A DNA stretch of 23,751 bases, from contig CAYZBJ010000068.1 of NCBI GenBank assembly GCA_964476625.1, positions 1 through 23,751 on the forward strand, given 5' to 3'. The position numbers and the translations under genes are program-made. Numbering within the stretch: the stretch's first letter is position 1; each line of letters starts with the position of its first letter. Source of the stretch: JAMLIN01 sp964476625. GTDB taxonomy: Bacteria; Pseudomonadota; Gammaproteobacteria; Burkholderiales; Burkholderiaceae_E. Below, piece after piece: positions 7,087-14,523 of the stretch. Below the pieces are notes generated by a model. That model was not told the origin of the DNA. It did no database searches and worked only from the letters and a program-made list of their open reading frames with translations.

Positions 7087-9399
7087 ATGTCGATGTCTCG
7101 TGTCCCGGGTGTACCGGCCCGTGTCGCCGGTCGCCTGTTCACCGTTCTCCTCCTGGCCCTGTTCCTCCTCCTGCCGGCGCTCCTCGCGGGCCGCCAGGCG
7201 AGTGCGTCCCCGGTCCGGGTCGATGCGGTCGAGGCGGAACTGGTCGCCGACCGGACCGCGGTCGTCCCGGGCGAGCCCCTGCGGCTCGGCCTGCGGCTTT
7301 CGCACGACCCGCATTGGCATACCTACTGGCGCAATCCCGGCGATTCCGGCCTGCCGACGCAGTTCGAGCCGAGCCTGCCCGAGGGTTTTCGGGCCGGCCC
7401 GATCGAATGGCCGGCGCCGGCGCGCATCCTGATTCCACCGCTCGCCAACTACGGCTACGAGGGCGATGTCGTCCTGCCGCGCCGGCTCGAGGTGCCGGCA
7501 CGGGTCGAGGGCGATACCGTGACGTTCCGGGTGGCGGCGAGCTGGCTCGTCTGCCGGGATGTCTGCATTCCGGGCGAGGCGAACCTCGAACTGGTCCTGC
7601 CGGTGGCGCGCGACGGTTCGGCCGGCCCCGGTCGCTACCAGGCGCTCTTCGAGCGGGCCGCGGCCCGCTCGCCGGGCGCGGCGGTGCCGGCCGACTACCG
7701 CATCGGCGAGGACGGGCTGTTGTCGATCCTGGTGCCGGCCGAGGCGGGCGGGCCCGACGCCGCGATCGAATTCTTTCCCCATGCCGAGGGCGCGGTGGCG
7801 GCGACGGCGCCGCAGCGCCTGTACCGGCTCGAGGACGGTCGGCGCCGGCTCGAGCTCGTCCTCACCGACGACTGGCGCGCACTGCCGGCTGGCGAACGGA
7901 TGGCGCCGGTCGAGGGCGTGCTGGTCAGCGCCGACGGTGCGAAGCCGCTGGGCATCGTCGCCGGCGCGCCGGCCGAGTTCGGCGCCGGCGAACTGGTCGC
8001 GGTCGCCGAAGGGATTGCGGTGCAGCTCGACGGGGCCGGTTCGCAGTCGGTGCTGGGGGCCCGCCTGCGCGACGCGGCCGGACTCGGGGCGCGCCCGGGC
8101 TTCGGCGGGTCGGGCGCCGCGGCCGGCGGCGCGACGACCGACCAGGCCTTGGTCATCGTGCTCGGCCTCACCTTCGTCGGCGGCCTGATCCTCAATCTCA
8201 TGCCCTGCGTGTTCCCGGTGATCGGGCTCAAGATCCTCGGCTTTGCCGGCCAGGGCGCCGGTGGCGCCAGCCTCGATCCCGCCGCCCGGCGCCGGGTTCG
8301 CCAGGGCGCCGGCTGGTTCGCTTTCGGCGTGGTGGCCTCGTTCTGGGTGTTGGCCGCCATCCTCCTCGTCCTGCGCGCGAGCGGCGCGGCGATCGGCTGG
8401 GGATTCCAGCTGCAGTCGCCGGTGTTCGTCGCGGCGATGGGATTGCTGTTCGTCGCGATCGGCCTGAATCTCTCCGGGGTGTACGAGTTCGGCGCGGCGC
8501 TCACCCGGCTCGGCGCGGCCGACCGGATCGACGATCGGCGTCCCGCCTGGTCCTCGTTCGCATCGGGCGGCCTGGCGGTGCTGGTCGCGACGCCGTGCAT
8601 CGCGCCCTTCATGGGACCCGCGCTGGGCTACACGCTGACCCAGCCGGTGCCGGTTTCGCTGGCGGTATTCACCGCTCTCGGCCTCGGCATGGCGGCGCCC
8701 TATCTCCTGCTCGGTTGCTTCCCCGCCTGGCTCAAGCGCCTGCCACGGCCCGGCCGCTGGATGGAGAGCCTGCGCCAGCTGCTGGCGTTCCCGATGTACG
8801 CCACCGCGGCCTGGCTCGCCTGGGTCCTGGGCCGGCAGAGTGGGGTCGACGCCGTATTCGGTTTCGCGATCGCCGCGATTCTCGTCGCCATCGGTCTCTG
8901 GGCATGGGGGCGCTTCGTGCAACGCGGTGTGCGCACCGGCCCGCGCCGGGTCGCCGCGCTGGTCGCGGTGGCCTGTGTCGGTGCCGCGCTCGCTCTGGCC
9001 TGGCAGGGTGCGAACCGGACGGCGGCGCCGATGGCCGAGGCCGCTACCGCCCGCTGGCAGGCCTGGTCGCCCGCGACGCTCGAGGCATCGCTCGCGGCCG
9101 GCCAGCCGGTGTTCGTCGACTTCACGGCAGCCTGGTGCGTGAGCTGCCAGGCGAACAAGCTGATGGTCCTCGACACCGAGACCGTGCGCGACGCGTTCGA
9201 TGCGCGCGAGGTCACGATGCTGCGCGCCGACTGGACCCGCCAGGATCCGGCGATCACCGCGGAGCTCGCGCGCCATGGCCGCAACGGCGTACCGCTGTAT
9301 CTTCTCTACGACGGACGCGGCGGGTCGCCGCACATCCTGCCCGGGCTGTTGTCGACGGGCATCGTGCTCGACGCGCTCGAGCGCATCGCACGACGCTGA
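7087..9399 (+). CDS. Thiol:disulfide interchange protein, ScsB/DsbD family
   Basis: 770 residues. In order: a signal peptide (to about 40); a periplasmic DsbD-alpha-like region with WHTYWRNPGDSGLPT and the Cys pair 156/160 (WLVCRDVC); a membrane domain of about eight helices with Cys374 (LMPCVFP) and Cys504 (ATPCIAP); and a C-terminal thioredoxin domain with C684-V-S-C687. Electrons pass from cytoplasmic thioredoxin through the membrane cysteines to periplasmic partners. The long N-terminal region (about 345 residues) and its C-x3-C pair resemble ScsB more than E. coli DsbD (C-x5-C), hence no symbol. TAAAAT at 7056-7061 is a plausible -10, ruling out the ATG at 7060. The ATG at 7087 has GGAG 3 bases upstream, and the ATG at 7093 has it 9 bases upstream, so the true start may be two codons later. 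All six redox cysteines are present. Confidence 0.92.
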   Translation: MSMSRVPGVPARVAGRLFTVLLLALFLLLPALLAGRQASASPVRVDAVEAELVADRTAVVPGEPLRLGLRLSHDPHWHTYWRNPGDSGLPTQFEPSLPEGFRAGPIEWPAPARILIPPLANYGYEGDVVLPRRLEVPARVEGDTVTFRVAASWLVCRDVCIPGEANLELVLPVARDGSAGPGRYQALFERAAARSPGAAVPADYRIGEDGLLSILVPAEAGGPDAAIEFFPHAEGAVAATAPQRLYRLEDGRRRLELVLTDDWRALPAGERMAPVEGVLVSADGAKPLGIVAGAPAEFGAGELVAVAEGIAVQLDGAGSQSVLGARLRDAAGLGARPGFGGSGAAAGGATTDQALVIVLGLTFVGGLILNLMPCVFPVIGLKILGFAGQGAGGASLDPAARRRVRQGAGWFAFGVVASFWVLAAILLVLRASGAAIGWGFQLQSPVFVAAMGLLFVAIGLNLSGVYEFGAALTRLGAADRIDDRRPAWSSFASGGLAVLVATPCIAPFMGPALGYTLTQPVPVSLAVFTALGLGMAAPYLLLGCFPAWLKRLPRPGRWMESLRQLLAFPMYATAAWLAWVLGRQSGVDAVFGFAIAAILVAIGLWAWGRFVQRGVRTGPRRVAALVAVACVGAALALAWQGANRTAAPMAEAATARWQAWSPATLEASLAAGQPVFVDFTAAWCVSCQANKLMVLDTETVRDAFDAREVTMLRADWTRQDPAITAELARHGRNGVPLYLLYDGRGGSPHILPGLLSTGIVLDALERIARR

Positions 9400-9546
9400 A
9401 GGCGTACGGGCGCGCTGCGCGTCCTGTCGATGCTCTTGCGGCGCGCGAACCGCATGCGCGCGCGGACGAGAATCTGGCCCGTCGGCGGCGCCCTTTGCTA
9501 CTATCTGCCGGTCTCCATGAACGGATCGGCCGAATCGGGCGGTCCC

Positions 9547-9562
9547 CATAAGAACATAAGAA
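9547..9562 (+). repeat. Tandem 8-mer CATAAGAA x2
   Basis: Two perfect head-to-tail copies of CATAAGAA lie in an AT-rich patch 58 bases before the parA-like ATG. A TACTAT at 9499-9504 upstream is a possible -10. The repeat is either chance in an untranslated leader or a small regulatory site. Confidence 0.5.
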
Positions 9563-9620
9563 GAGATGCCGGCGACCCGCGTGGCGCCCGATCCCATGGC
9601 TGAGCCGAGGAGTAGAACAG

Positions 9621-10247
9621 ATGCCCGTTGTCGCGGTACTGAATCCCAAAGGTGGTGTCGGCAAGACGACGCTCGCGACCAATCTCGCCGGATACTTCGC
9701 GGCGAGTCACGCCCGCACCATGCTCGGTGACATCGACCGGCAGGAATCCGCGAAGTACTGGTTGCGGCTGCGACCGAAGGGCGTCGCACCGATCGAGACC
9801 TGGGAAGTCAACGGCGTCATGGCTCGTCCACCCAAGGGCGTCACCCATGTGGTCCTCGATACGCCGGCGCAGATCAGCGACAGCAAGGTCGCCGATATCG
9901 TCCGCGTCGCCGACAAGGTGCTGGTGCCGGTCGCTCCCTCGCTCTTCGACGTGGTCGCGACCCAGGATTTCCTGCAGTCGCTGCGACGCGCCTATCCGAG
10001 CGCGGCCGAGTTTCGCAAGCATGTGCGCGTCGTCGGGATGCGCGTCGATCCCCGCACCAAGGCCGCCGACGAGCTCGCCCGCTGCCTGGCCGAGATGGAC
10101 ATCGACGTGGCCGGCTACCTGCGCAACACGCACAATTACGTCCACCTCGCCGCCCATGGGCTGACGGTATTCGACGTACCGTCCAAGCGGATCGCGGCCG
10201 ATCGCGAAACCTGGGCGCCCTTGCTCGGCTGGGTGTCGAGCCACTGA
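9621..10247 (+). CDS. ParA/MinD-family ATPase (orphan)
   Basis: 208 residues with a strong ribosome binding site (GAGGAG, 8 bases upstream). The deviant Walker A box KGGVGKTT is at residues 10-17, with the signature Lys10. The Walker A' strand is GDIDRQES with Asp37/Asp39, and HVVLDTPAQ is the Walker B/switch region. It is short, like MipZ/ParA-related ATPases, and has no N-terminal DNA-binding domain. ParA-type ATPases dimerise on ATP and act on DNA or membrane to position cargo. There is no parB, no centromere-like repeat array and no obvious cargo gene next to it, so it is unlikely to be the chromosomal ParA. It is followed after 65 bases by the ChaN-family gene, and the two may be co-transcribed. 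Cargo unknown. Confidence 0.9.
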   Translation: MPVVAVLNPKGGVGKTTLATNLAGYFAASHARTMLGDIDRQESAKYWLRLRPKGVAPIETWEVNGVMARPPKGVTHVVLDTPAQISDSKVADIVRVADKVLVPVAPSLFDVVATQDFLQSLRRAYPSAAEFRKHVRVVGMRVDPRTKAADELARCLAEMDIDVAGYLRNTHNYVHLAAHGLTVFDVPSKRIAADRETWAPLLGWVSSH

Positions 10248-10312
10248 CCCGGGCCGTTCGTTCCACCGCCGGCAGCGCGCTGCCGACGATACCGAGCCGG
10301 CGTCGCCGCCTG

Positions 10313-11161
10313 TTGCGACTCGCCGTGGCCGGCGCGGTGGTGGGCATCGGCGGCTGCGCCCTGGCGCCGGCCCGGCCCGATCTGCCGGCCGCCGCGCCCG
10401 ACGCCGACTACATCCTGCTCGGCGAGGTGCACGACAACCTGCGCGGGCACGCCAGCCGGCTCGCCTGGCTGCGGGCCCTGCCCGATGGGCCGCGCCGCGC
10501 GATCGTCTTCGAACAGTTCGACCTCGGGCACCAGGCGGCGATCACGCAGTGGCGCGAAGCCCATCGCACCGCCCGCGGCGCGGCCGCCGCGCGCGACCTG
10601 GCGCGGGCCGGCGCCTTTGCGTTCGACCACTGGCGCTACGAAGCCTACGGGCCCGTCATCGAGCTCGCGCTCGCGCGGGACTGGGATATTCGCGCCGGCA
10701 ATCTCGCGCGGGCCGACGCGATGCGCATCGCCCGCGATCCGGCCACTGCGCCACCGCCGCCGGCTGGCTGGCCCGATTCGGCGGATGCCGCGATCGAGGC
10801 CGCGGTTCGTGATGGCCACTGTGGACTGGCGCCCGCCGCGATGGTCACTGCGATGGCGCTGGCGCAGCGCAGTCGTGATGCCGGCATGGCCGATGCCATG
10901 CGCGCGGCGCGCGCCGATGGCTCGGCACAGGTGATCCTGCTGGCCGGCAACGGCCATGTCCGGCGCGACCATGGCGTGCCGGCGCACCTGCGCGGGGCGC
11001 AGCCGGGCGCGCGCATCCTTTCGATCGGCTTTGTCGAGGCAGGGTCCGGAGCGGGCGGCGCCGACTTCGATGCGGTCGAGACGGTCGCGCCGGCCGAGCG
11101 CCCCGATCCCTGCGCGCAATTGCGCGAGCGATTCGGCCAGCCGCACAAGCCCGCCCGGTAG
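10313..11161 (+). CDS. ChaN-family lipoprotein
   Basis: 282 residues from a TTG start. ChaN/DUF399 blocks are clear: DYILLGEVHDN (32-42) with His40 and His46, VFEQFDLGHQ, GNLARADAMRIAR, GHCGLAPAAM, RSRDAGMADAMRAAR and LLAGNGHVRRDHGVP. In Campylobacter, ChaN is an iron-regulated lipoprotein reported to bind haem. The N-terminus looks like a lipoprotein signal with an Arg-rich start and IGGC (Cys15), which would place it on the periplasmic side of a membrane. The start is uncertain: no ATG or good ribosome binding site precedes it, and the frame stays open upstream with CTG and ATA codons. The extra upstream residues SRRRRL would improve the positive n-region, so a rare start codon slightly further upstream is possible. 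Confidence 0.87.
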   Translation: MRLAVAGAVVGIGGCALAPARPDLPAAAPDADYILLGEVHDNLRGHASRLAWLRALPDGPRRAIVFEQFDLGHQAAITQWREAHRTARGAAAARDLARAGAFAFDHWRYEAYGPVIELALARDWDIRAGNLARADAMRIARDPATAPPPPAGWPDSADAAIEAAVRDGHCGLAPAAMVTAMALAQRSRDAGMADAMRAARADGSAQVILLAGNGHVRRDHGVPAHLRGAQPGARILSIGFVEAGSGAGGADFDAVETVAPAERPDPCAQLRERFGQPHKPAR

Positions 11162-11198
11162 GACGACCGGGGTCGATCATCGAAACGGAACCGAAACA

Positions 11199-11825
11199 AT
11201 GAATCCCGCAGCAGCCACCCTGGCGCCCGTCCGCTTCTATTTCGACTTCATCTCGCCATTCGGCTACTTCGCCAGCCTGCGCATCGACGAGATCGCGGCC
11301 CGCCATGGCCGCCAGGTCGACTGGACTTCGATGCTGCTGGGCATCAGCGTCCTGAAGGTGATGAACATCCCGGCGATCGTCGACCTGCCGCTCAAGGGCG
11401 ACTACATCAAGCGTGATGCGCGCCGCTATGCGCGGCAGCATGGCGTCGCCTTCGAGCGCCCGGCCGGGCTCGCGCCCTCGCGGCCGGTGGAGGCGGGTCG
11501 CCTGTTCGCGTGGGCGAAAGAGCTCGATGCGGCGCGGGCGAAGGTGCTCGCCGGTGGCATCTACCGGCGTTATTTCGCCGCCTGCGAGGACATCGGCGAC
11601 CCGGGGGTGCTGGCGCAATGCGCCACACAGGCTGGTTTCGACTGGGGCGCCTACGAGGACGCGCGCGCCGAAGGTCGCCCGGGGCAGCTATTGCGTCGCA
11701 ATGTGGAGGACTCGCTCGCGCGGGGCGTGTTCGGCTCGCCGATGTTCATCATCGACGACGAACCCTTCTTCGGCGTCGAGAAGCTGCCGGTCGTCGAGCA
11801 GTGGCTCGCCACCGGCGGCTGGTGA
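11199..11825 (+). CDS. DsbA-family / 2-hydroxychromene-2-carboxylate isomerase-like protein
   Basis: 208 residues from the ATG at 11199. The opening VRFYFDFISPFGYFASLRI puts Ser19-Pro20 where DsbA has its Cys-x-x-Cys, which is typical of the 2-hydroxychromene-2-carboxylate isomerase/kappa-class glutathione transferase branch of the thioredoxin fold. The C-terminal part has GVFGSPMFIIDDEPFFG, the cis-proline loop seen in this family. Such enzymes use glutathione as cofactor in aromatic degradation, but many homologues have unknown substrates, and no naphthalene-type genes are nearby. No signal peptide is present, so it is cytoplasmic. It lies 37 bases after the ChaN gene and converges with the CAP-domain gene (9-base gap). 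Confidence 0.9.
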   Translation: MNPAAATLAPVRFYFDFISPFGYFASLRIDEIAARHGRQVDWTSMLLGISVLKVMNIPAIVDLPLKGDYIKRDARRYARQHGVAFERPAGLAPSRPVEAGRLFAWAKELDAARAKVLAGGIYRRYFAACEDIGDPGVLAQCATQAGFDWGAYEDARAEGRPGQLLRRNVEDSLARGVFGSPMFIIDDEPFFGVEKLPVVEQWLATGGW

Positions 11826-11834
11826 AGCGCCCGG

Positions 11835-12464
11835 CTACCGGGCTGCGGCCATCTGCGCGCCCTGCTGCACGCCGAGGACCAGGGTCCAGTACTCCCCGTA
11901 GCGATCGCCCGCGTTCGGGCTGTGCACCCGGGCGATGCCGAACTCGGTGAAGCGCTCGTCGATCAGGTTGCGGCAGTGGCTGGCCGACAGGAGCCAGCCG
12001 CGGATCGCTTCCTCGACCGAGGCATGGCCGGCGGCCAGGTTCTCGCCGACGACCCGGTAGCGATAGCCGGCGGCGCGGGCGCGGGCGCCGACGGTTCGGC
12101 CCTGGCTGTCGACATGGTTGAAGTAGCCTTCGGTAGCCATCGATTCGGCATGGCGGCGCGCGGTCTCGGCGAGCATCGGGTTCCACGCGAGCCTGGGCCG
12201 CTCGGCGAAGCGGGTGCTGCCGCCGGTGCTGCGCACCGCCGGCGTGCCGGCCGCGGACACGGCGAGCATGCCCTCGTTGCCGCAGGCGTCGAGCCGGTTG
12301 CGAATATTGTTGATCAGCTCCGCAGTGCGCTGGATCGTCGCCTCGTCCTCGGCCGCTGCCGATGCGAGGGGCGAGAACAGGCCTGCGACGGCGAGCAGCA
12401 CGGCGGCGAGGCACGACCACGAACCGGGGATCGCCGGGCGGCGATCTAAGAGCGGGTGCGTCAC
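11835..12464 (-). CDS. Secreted CAP-domain (SCP/YkwD-like) protein
   Basis: 209 residues from a GTG start at 12464 with AAGGA 6 bases upstream. Residues 1-37 are a signal peptide (ending near LASAAA). The CAP fold follows: LAWNPMLAETARRHAESMA (92-110), YFNHVDSQGRT with His117, YRVVGENLAAG (137-146), IRGWLLSASHCRNL and YWTLVLG. His117 and Glu141 match the conserved CAP cavity residues. Cys61 and Cys164 could form a disulfide. Bacterial CAP proteins are extracytoplasmic; their activity is mostly unknown. The 184-base gap to dapB upstream contains no clear terminator or strong promoter that I can identify. Confidence 0.92.
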   Translation of the reverse strand: MTHPLLDRRPAIPGSWSCLAAVLLAVAGLFSPLASAAAEDEATIQRTAELINNIRNRLDACGNEGMLAVSAAGTPAVRSTGGSTRFAERPRLAWNPMLAETARRHAESMATEGYFNHVDSQGRTVGARARAAGYRYRVVGENLAAGHASVEEAIRGWLLSASHCRNLIDERFTEFGIARVHSPNAGDRYGEYWTLVLGVQQGAQMAAAR

Positions 12465-12648
12465 TTGCGTCCTTCGAACCGCTCCCCGGCATGGAAGGAC
12501 TTATTGGTGTTGTAGGGGGGATTTCACCCGTTCATCATCGCTTCGGGCCCAATGAGGGCGACCGGCGGTCGATCAGGTGGGTCGAATGGCAATGGCCGTG
12601 GCGCGGCCGCCGAGGCCGGCGTCCGCGAGGTGATGGCGAGCGGGCCGG

Positions 12649-13455
12649 CTACTTCAGGCCGAGTACGTCCTGCATGTCGAACAGGCCGTGGTCGCGGCCC
12701 GCGAGGAAGCGACAGCCGCGCAGCGCGCCATGGGCATAGGTCACCCGGCTCGCCGACTTGTGGGTGATCTCGATGCGCTCGCCGATCCCGGCGAACAGCA
12801 CCGTGTGGTCGCCGACGATATCGCCGCCGCGGATCGTCGCGAAGCCGATCGTCGAGGGGTCGCGCTCGCCGGTGACGCCATGGCGCTCGAACACGCCGAC
12901 CTCGTCGAGCTTGCGCCCCAGCGCATCGGCGATCACCTCGCCCATCCGCAAGGCGGTGCCGGAGGGGGCATCGACCTTGTGGCGGTGGTGCGCCTCGATC
13001 ACCTCGATGTCGTAGCCGCTCGAGAGGATGCGGGCGGCGACTTCGAGCAGCTTGAACGTGGCGTTGACGCCGACGCTCATGTTGGGCGCGAACACGATCG
13101 GCACATGCTGCGCGGCCGCCTCGATGCGCGCTCGTCCGGCTTCGTCGAAGCCGGTGGTGCCGATGACCGCGCCGACCCCGTTGCGCACGCAGGCCTCGAG
13201 ATGGGCGAGGGTGCCCTCGGGACGGGTGAAGTCGATCAGGAAGTCGGCCCCCGCGAGGGCTTCGTCGGCCGATGCGGTGATCGCGACGCCGGCCTGGCGG
13301 CCGAGGAACTCGCCGGCATCGTGGCCGAGCATCGGGCTGGCGGCGAGCTCGAGTGCGCCGGCCAGGGTGATGTCGTCGGCGTCGAGCGCCGCTTCGATGA
13401 GCATCCGGCCCATGCGGCCGGTCGAACCGGCGATAGCGACTCTCGGCCCGGCCAT
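12649..13455 (-). CDS. dapB: 4-hydroxy-tetrahydrodipicolinate reductase
   Basis: 268 residues, normal length. The N-terminal Rossmann motif is VAIAGSTGRMG (6-16). GTTGF (99-103), APNMSVGVN (123-131) and the signature EAHHRHKVDAPSGTAL with His156/His157 and Lys160 match the catalytic residues of E. coli DapB. It reduces the DapA product with NAD(P)H on the way to meso-diaminopimelate and lysine, for peptidoglycan and protein. The start codon overlaps the bamE stop (TGATG), so translation is coupled. The open frame continues far upstream through fur on the opposite strand, but that part is only a shadow; the overlap and the family N-terminus fix the start. Confidence 0.97.
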   Translation of the reverse strand: MAGPRVAIAGSTGRMGRMLIEAALDADDITLAGALELAASPMLGHDAGEFLGRQAGVAITASADEALAGADFLIDFTRPEGTLAHLEACVRNGVGAVIGTTGFDEAGRARIEAAAQHVPIVFAPNMSVGVNATFKLLEVAARILSSGYDIEVIEAHHRHKVDAPSGTALRMGEVIADALGRKLDEVGVFERHGVTGERDPSTIGFATIRGGDIVGDHTVLFAGIGERIEITHKSASRVTYAHGALRGCRFLAGRDHGLFDMQDVLGLK

Positions 13456-13943
13456 CAGGCGTCTCCGGCCGGGCGGTAGCCGGGCAGTGCCGGGTCGGTC
13501 GGATCCTCGACCTGCGGCAGGGGATCGGCATCGATCTTCGCGACCTGGTCGTTCTCGAACACGATGACGACGCGCCGCAGTTCGGCATTGCCGTTCGCAT
13601 GCAGGTAGCGAAAGACGTAGTTCCAGCGATCCGGCTCGAACAGGTCGATGAGCAGGGGCGAGCCGAGCGCGAAGCGGACCTGCTCGGGGCTCATGCCCGG
13701 CCTGACCCGGTCGAGCATCTCGCCGGTCAGGTAGTTGCCCTGGGGCAGGTCGATGCGGTGCGGCTCGAAGATGCCGCTGCGGCTGGTGTCGCGCGATGCG
13801 CAGGCGCCCAGCAGGGACGCCCCCGCCAGGACCAGGACCAGCGCGATCCCGGCCGCATGGCTTGCTCCGGCGCGGCGGCGTGGTTCGATACGGGTATCCG
13901 GCATGGCAATGTCGATATCCGGTGGCTGGGTGGGGAAAGCCAT
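13455..13943 (-). CDS. bamE: Outer membrane assembly lipoprotein BamE (SmpA/OmlA)
   Basis: 162 residues from the ATG at 13943, or 149 from the ATG at 13904. A hydrophobic stretch ending LLGAC gives the lipidated Cys. After it come IDLPQGNYLTGEMLDRVRPGMSPEQVRFALGSPLLIDLFEPDRWNYVFRY, the defining BamE block, and a final strand with VVIVFENDQVAKID. BamE is a periplasm-facing outer-membrane lipoprotein of the BAM complex that supports BamA-BamD contact. The upstream start has GGGAG about 11 bases away, but a possible -10 box (TATCAT, 13950-13945) lies directly against it. If that promoter is used, the start is 13904. It is divergent from fur and overlaps dapB. Confidence 0.93.
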   Translation of the reverse strand: MAFPTQPPDIDIAMPDTRIEPRRRAGASHAAGIALVLVLAGASLLGACASRDTSRSGIFEPHRIDLPQGNYLTGEMLDRVRPGMSPEQVRFALGSPLLIDLFEPDRWNYVFRYLHANGNAELRRVVIVFENDQVAKIDADPLPQVEDPTDPALPGYRPAGDA

Positions 13944-13951
13944 TATGATAA
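13942..13951. promoter_or_regulatory. Possible shared -10 / Fur-box-like palindrome between bamE and fur
   Basis: The palindrome TTATGATAA at 13943-13951 contains TATGAT on the plus strand and TATCAT or CATAAT on the minus strand, so it could serve as -10 for either gene. It also partly matches the Fur box core (GATAAT repeats). It is one of the few AT-rich patches here. No good -35 is seen on either strand. Confidence 0.3.
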
Positions 13952-14053
13952 GCGCTCCCGTACAGGCGACGTCGGTCCGGGCCTGGACCCGGACCCTCGT
14001 GCACGATCAACACGGTTCCGCCATTGCGCGCGGACCAGCGAACCGCCGGATCC

Positions 14054-14479
14054 ATGCCCGAATCCACCGAACTCAAGAGCGCAGGACTGAAGGCGACCTT
14101 GCCTCGCCTGAAGATCCTCGAAGTCTTCCATGCCGGCCGGCAGCGCCACATGAGCGCCGAGGACGTGTTCAAGGAGTTGCTCGCCGAGAACCACGAGATC
14201 GGCCTGGCCACCGTCTACCGGGTGCTGACCCAGTTCGAACAGGCCGGCCTGCTCAAGCGCAGCAACTTCGAGTCCGGCAAGGCCGTGTTCGAGCTCGACC
14301 AGGGCGATCACCACGATCACCTGGTGTGCCTGCGCTGCGGCCGGGTCGAGGAGTTCTTCGACGCCGACATCGAGCGCCTGCAGCGCGAGATCGCCGCCTC
14401 GCGGGGGTTCTCGCTCCAGGACCATTCGCTCGCGCTCTATGGGTATTGCAACAAGCCCGACTGCCGCGGCCACGACTGA
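14054..14479 (+). CDS. fur: Ferric uptake regulator Fur
   Basis: 141 residues from the ATG at 14054, standard length. The winged-helix DNA-binding part is KSAGLKATLPRLKILEVF through GLATVYRVLTQFEQAGLL. The dimer and metal domain has HHDHLVCLRCGRVEEF (His86, His87, His89, Cys92, Cys95) and a second pair Cys132/Cys137 near the C-terminus, consistent with a structural zinc site plus a regulatory iron site. Fe2+-Fur represses iron-uptake genes. A TTG 30 bases upstream keeps the frame open but the family N-terminus begins at the ATG. It is divergent from bamE and convergent with recN, an order widely conserved in betaproteobacteria. Confidence 0.97.
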   Translation: MPESTELKSAGLKATLPRLKILEVFHAGRQRHMSAEDVFKELLAENHEIGLATVYRVLTQFEQAGLLKRSNFESGKAVFELDQGDHHDHLVCLRCGRVEEFFDADIERLQREIAASRGFSLQDHSLALYGYCNKPDCRGHD

Positions 14480-14496
14480 CCGCGGCTCCGGATTCG

Positions 14497-14512
14497 AGCG
14501 CATGACCGCGCT
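14497..14512. terminator. Possible bidirectional hairpin between fur and recN
   Basis: AGCGC-ATGACC-GCGCT forms a 5-bp stem in the 44-base gap between the convergent fur and recN genes. A wider pairing of GAGCGC with GCGCTC further on is also possible. There is no T-run, so it is weak. Confidence 0.25.
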
Positions 14513-14523
14513 GGGGGCGCTCC

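Noticed and set aside
6853..9789. A 978-codon open frame on the minus strand opposite the thiol-disulfide transporter gene
   Set aside because: Translation is Arg/Ala/Gly-rich without domains, and the plus strand encodes an intact ScsB/DsbD protein with all redox cysteines.
9621..10247. ParA gene as a marker of a replication origin or plasmid partition locus
   Set aside because: No ParB, DnaA boxes, gidA/gidB or parS-like repeats are nearby.
13456..14211. N-terminal extension of dapB through bamE and fur
   Set aside because: The upstream part is out of frame with bamE and antisense to fur; the true dapB start overlaps the bamE stop.
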